Positions 63,892 to 64,000 of a stretch of 64,000 bases of DNA are shown here, in pieces. The notes below the pieces were generated by a model. It worked only from the letters and a program-made list of their open reading frames with translations. It did not search any database and had not been told where the DNA came from. The DNA is from Microbulbifer aggregans (GTDB lineage Bacteria > Pseudomonadota > Gammaproteobacteria > Pseudomonadales > Cellvibrionaceae), in contig NZ_JAIVKK010000005.1 in the NCBI RefSeq assembly GCF_020524005.1, positions 303,644 to 367,643 of the forward strand, given 5' to 3'. Numbering within the stretch: position 1 is the stretch's first letter; every line of letters starts with the position of its first letter. Made by a program: the position numbers and the translations under genes.

Positions 63892-64000
63892 AACCTGACG
63901 ATGACCTACTCTCACATGGGGAAGCCCCACACTACCATCGGCGATGTTGCGTTTCACTTCTGAGTTCGGCAAGGGATCAGGTGGTTCCACAACTCTATTG
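63892..64000 (-). rRNA. rrf: 5S ribosomal RNA, 3' portion
   Basis: The complement contains GGAACCACCTGATCCC, TTGCCGAACTCAGAAGTGAA and CGATGGTAGTGTGGGG, the conserved 5S order, ending near GTCATCGTCAGG. About 9 bases of the 5' end lie beyond the right edge. The rRNA operon continues to the right on the minus strand. Confidence 0.95.

Overview
The window looks like chromosomal DNA from a marine gammaproteobacterium, most likely Cellvibrionales and close to Microbulbifer. This is an inference from three things: the GC-rich housekeeping genes, a secreted subtilase whose carbohydrate-binding modules are joined by poly-serine linkers (a style common in Microbulbifer, Saccharophagus and Cellvibrio), and Pseudomonas-type REP sequences with the GTAGGAGC core. 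No phylogenetic marker was compared. The right edge enters an rRNA operon on the minus strand through a partial 5S gene.

Bases 1-24.7 kb are mostly housekeeping. They hold an outer-membrane beta-barrel end, aroC, prmB, folE, a CHMI-type tautomerase, and a minus-strand run of gpsA, two DUF4389 membrane proteins, sixA and an alpha/beta hydrolase. Next come htpG, a serine hydrolase and a 2-Cys peroxiredoxin. An iron-storage section follows (bfd with a Fur-like promoter, DUF2254, bfr), then grxD, a DUF900 hydrolase, argD-argF, and nrdA-nrdB (class Ia ribonucleotide reductase) with NrdR-like and DnaA boxes.

Bases 24.7-34 kb are accessory. An AT-rich insert carries a 1018-residue protein that joins a calcineurin-like metallophosphoesterase to a STAND-like P-loop NTPase and a long helical C-terminus. 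It is the best candidate for an undescribed anti-phage or conflict system. Just downstream is a 38-codon stump of a DUF4917/SIR2-like gene, cut off exactly where a GGGGTCAGAGT repeat begins. A NYN nuclease-LOTUS protein follows, overlapping a small zinc-ribbon membrane protein. Further on are an NlpC/P60 lipoprotein, a Gfo/Idh/MocA oxidoreductase, an erythromycin-esterase pseudogene with an internal deletion, and a 0.6 kb graveyard of gene ends. One of those ends duplicates the tail of a zinc metallopeptidase found 2 kb away.

Bases 34-63 kb mix small metabolic, stress and transport genes. They include an SRPBCC-ArsR pair, LysR/DoxX/glutathionyl-hydroquinone-reductase-like genes, a SOUL heme-binding protein whose signal peptide is a 12-bp tandem repeat, a solitary pilU, three small uncharacterised genes, a CPA-type antiporter and the S8 protease. 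After a 1.2 kb empty stretch come two related esterases around DinB and GNAT genes, DUF4862, a small zincin, SDR, DUF2750, a YedK/HMCES-type protein, a DUF305-LVIVD fusion, a Tat-exported dienelactone hydrolase, a DNA-3-methyladenine glycosylase, a MaoC-type protein, an SLC13 permease and NhaC. The last kilobase is non-coding: REP sequences inside a duplicated spacer, several hairpins, two terminators and the 5S rRNA end.

Starts were chosen from Shine-Dalgarno spacing and family length. Functions come from motif recognition by eye, without database searches.
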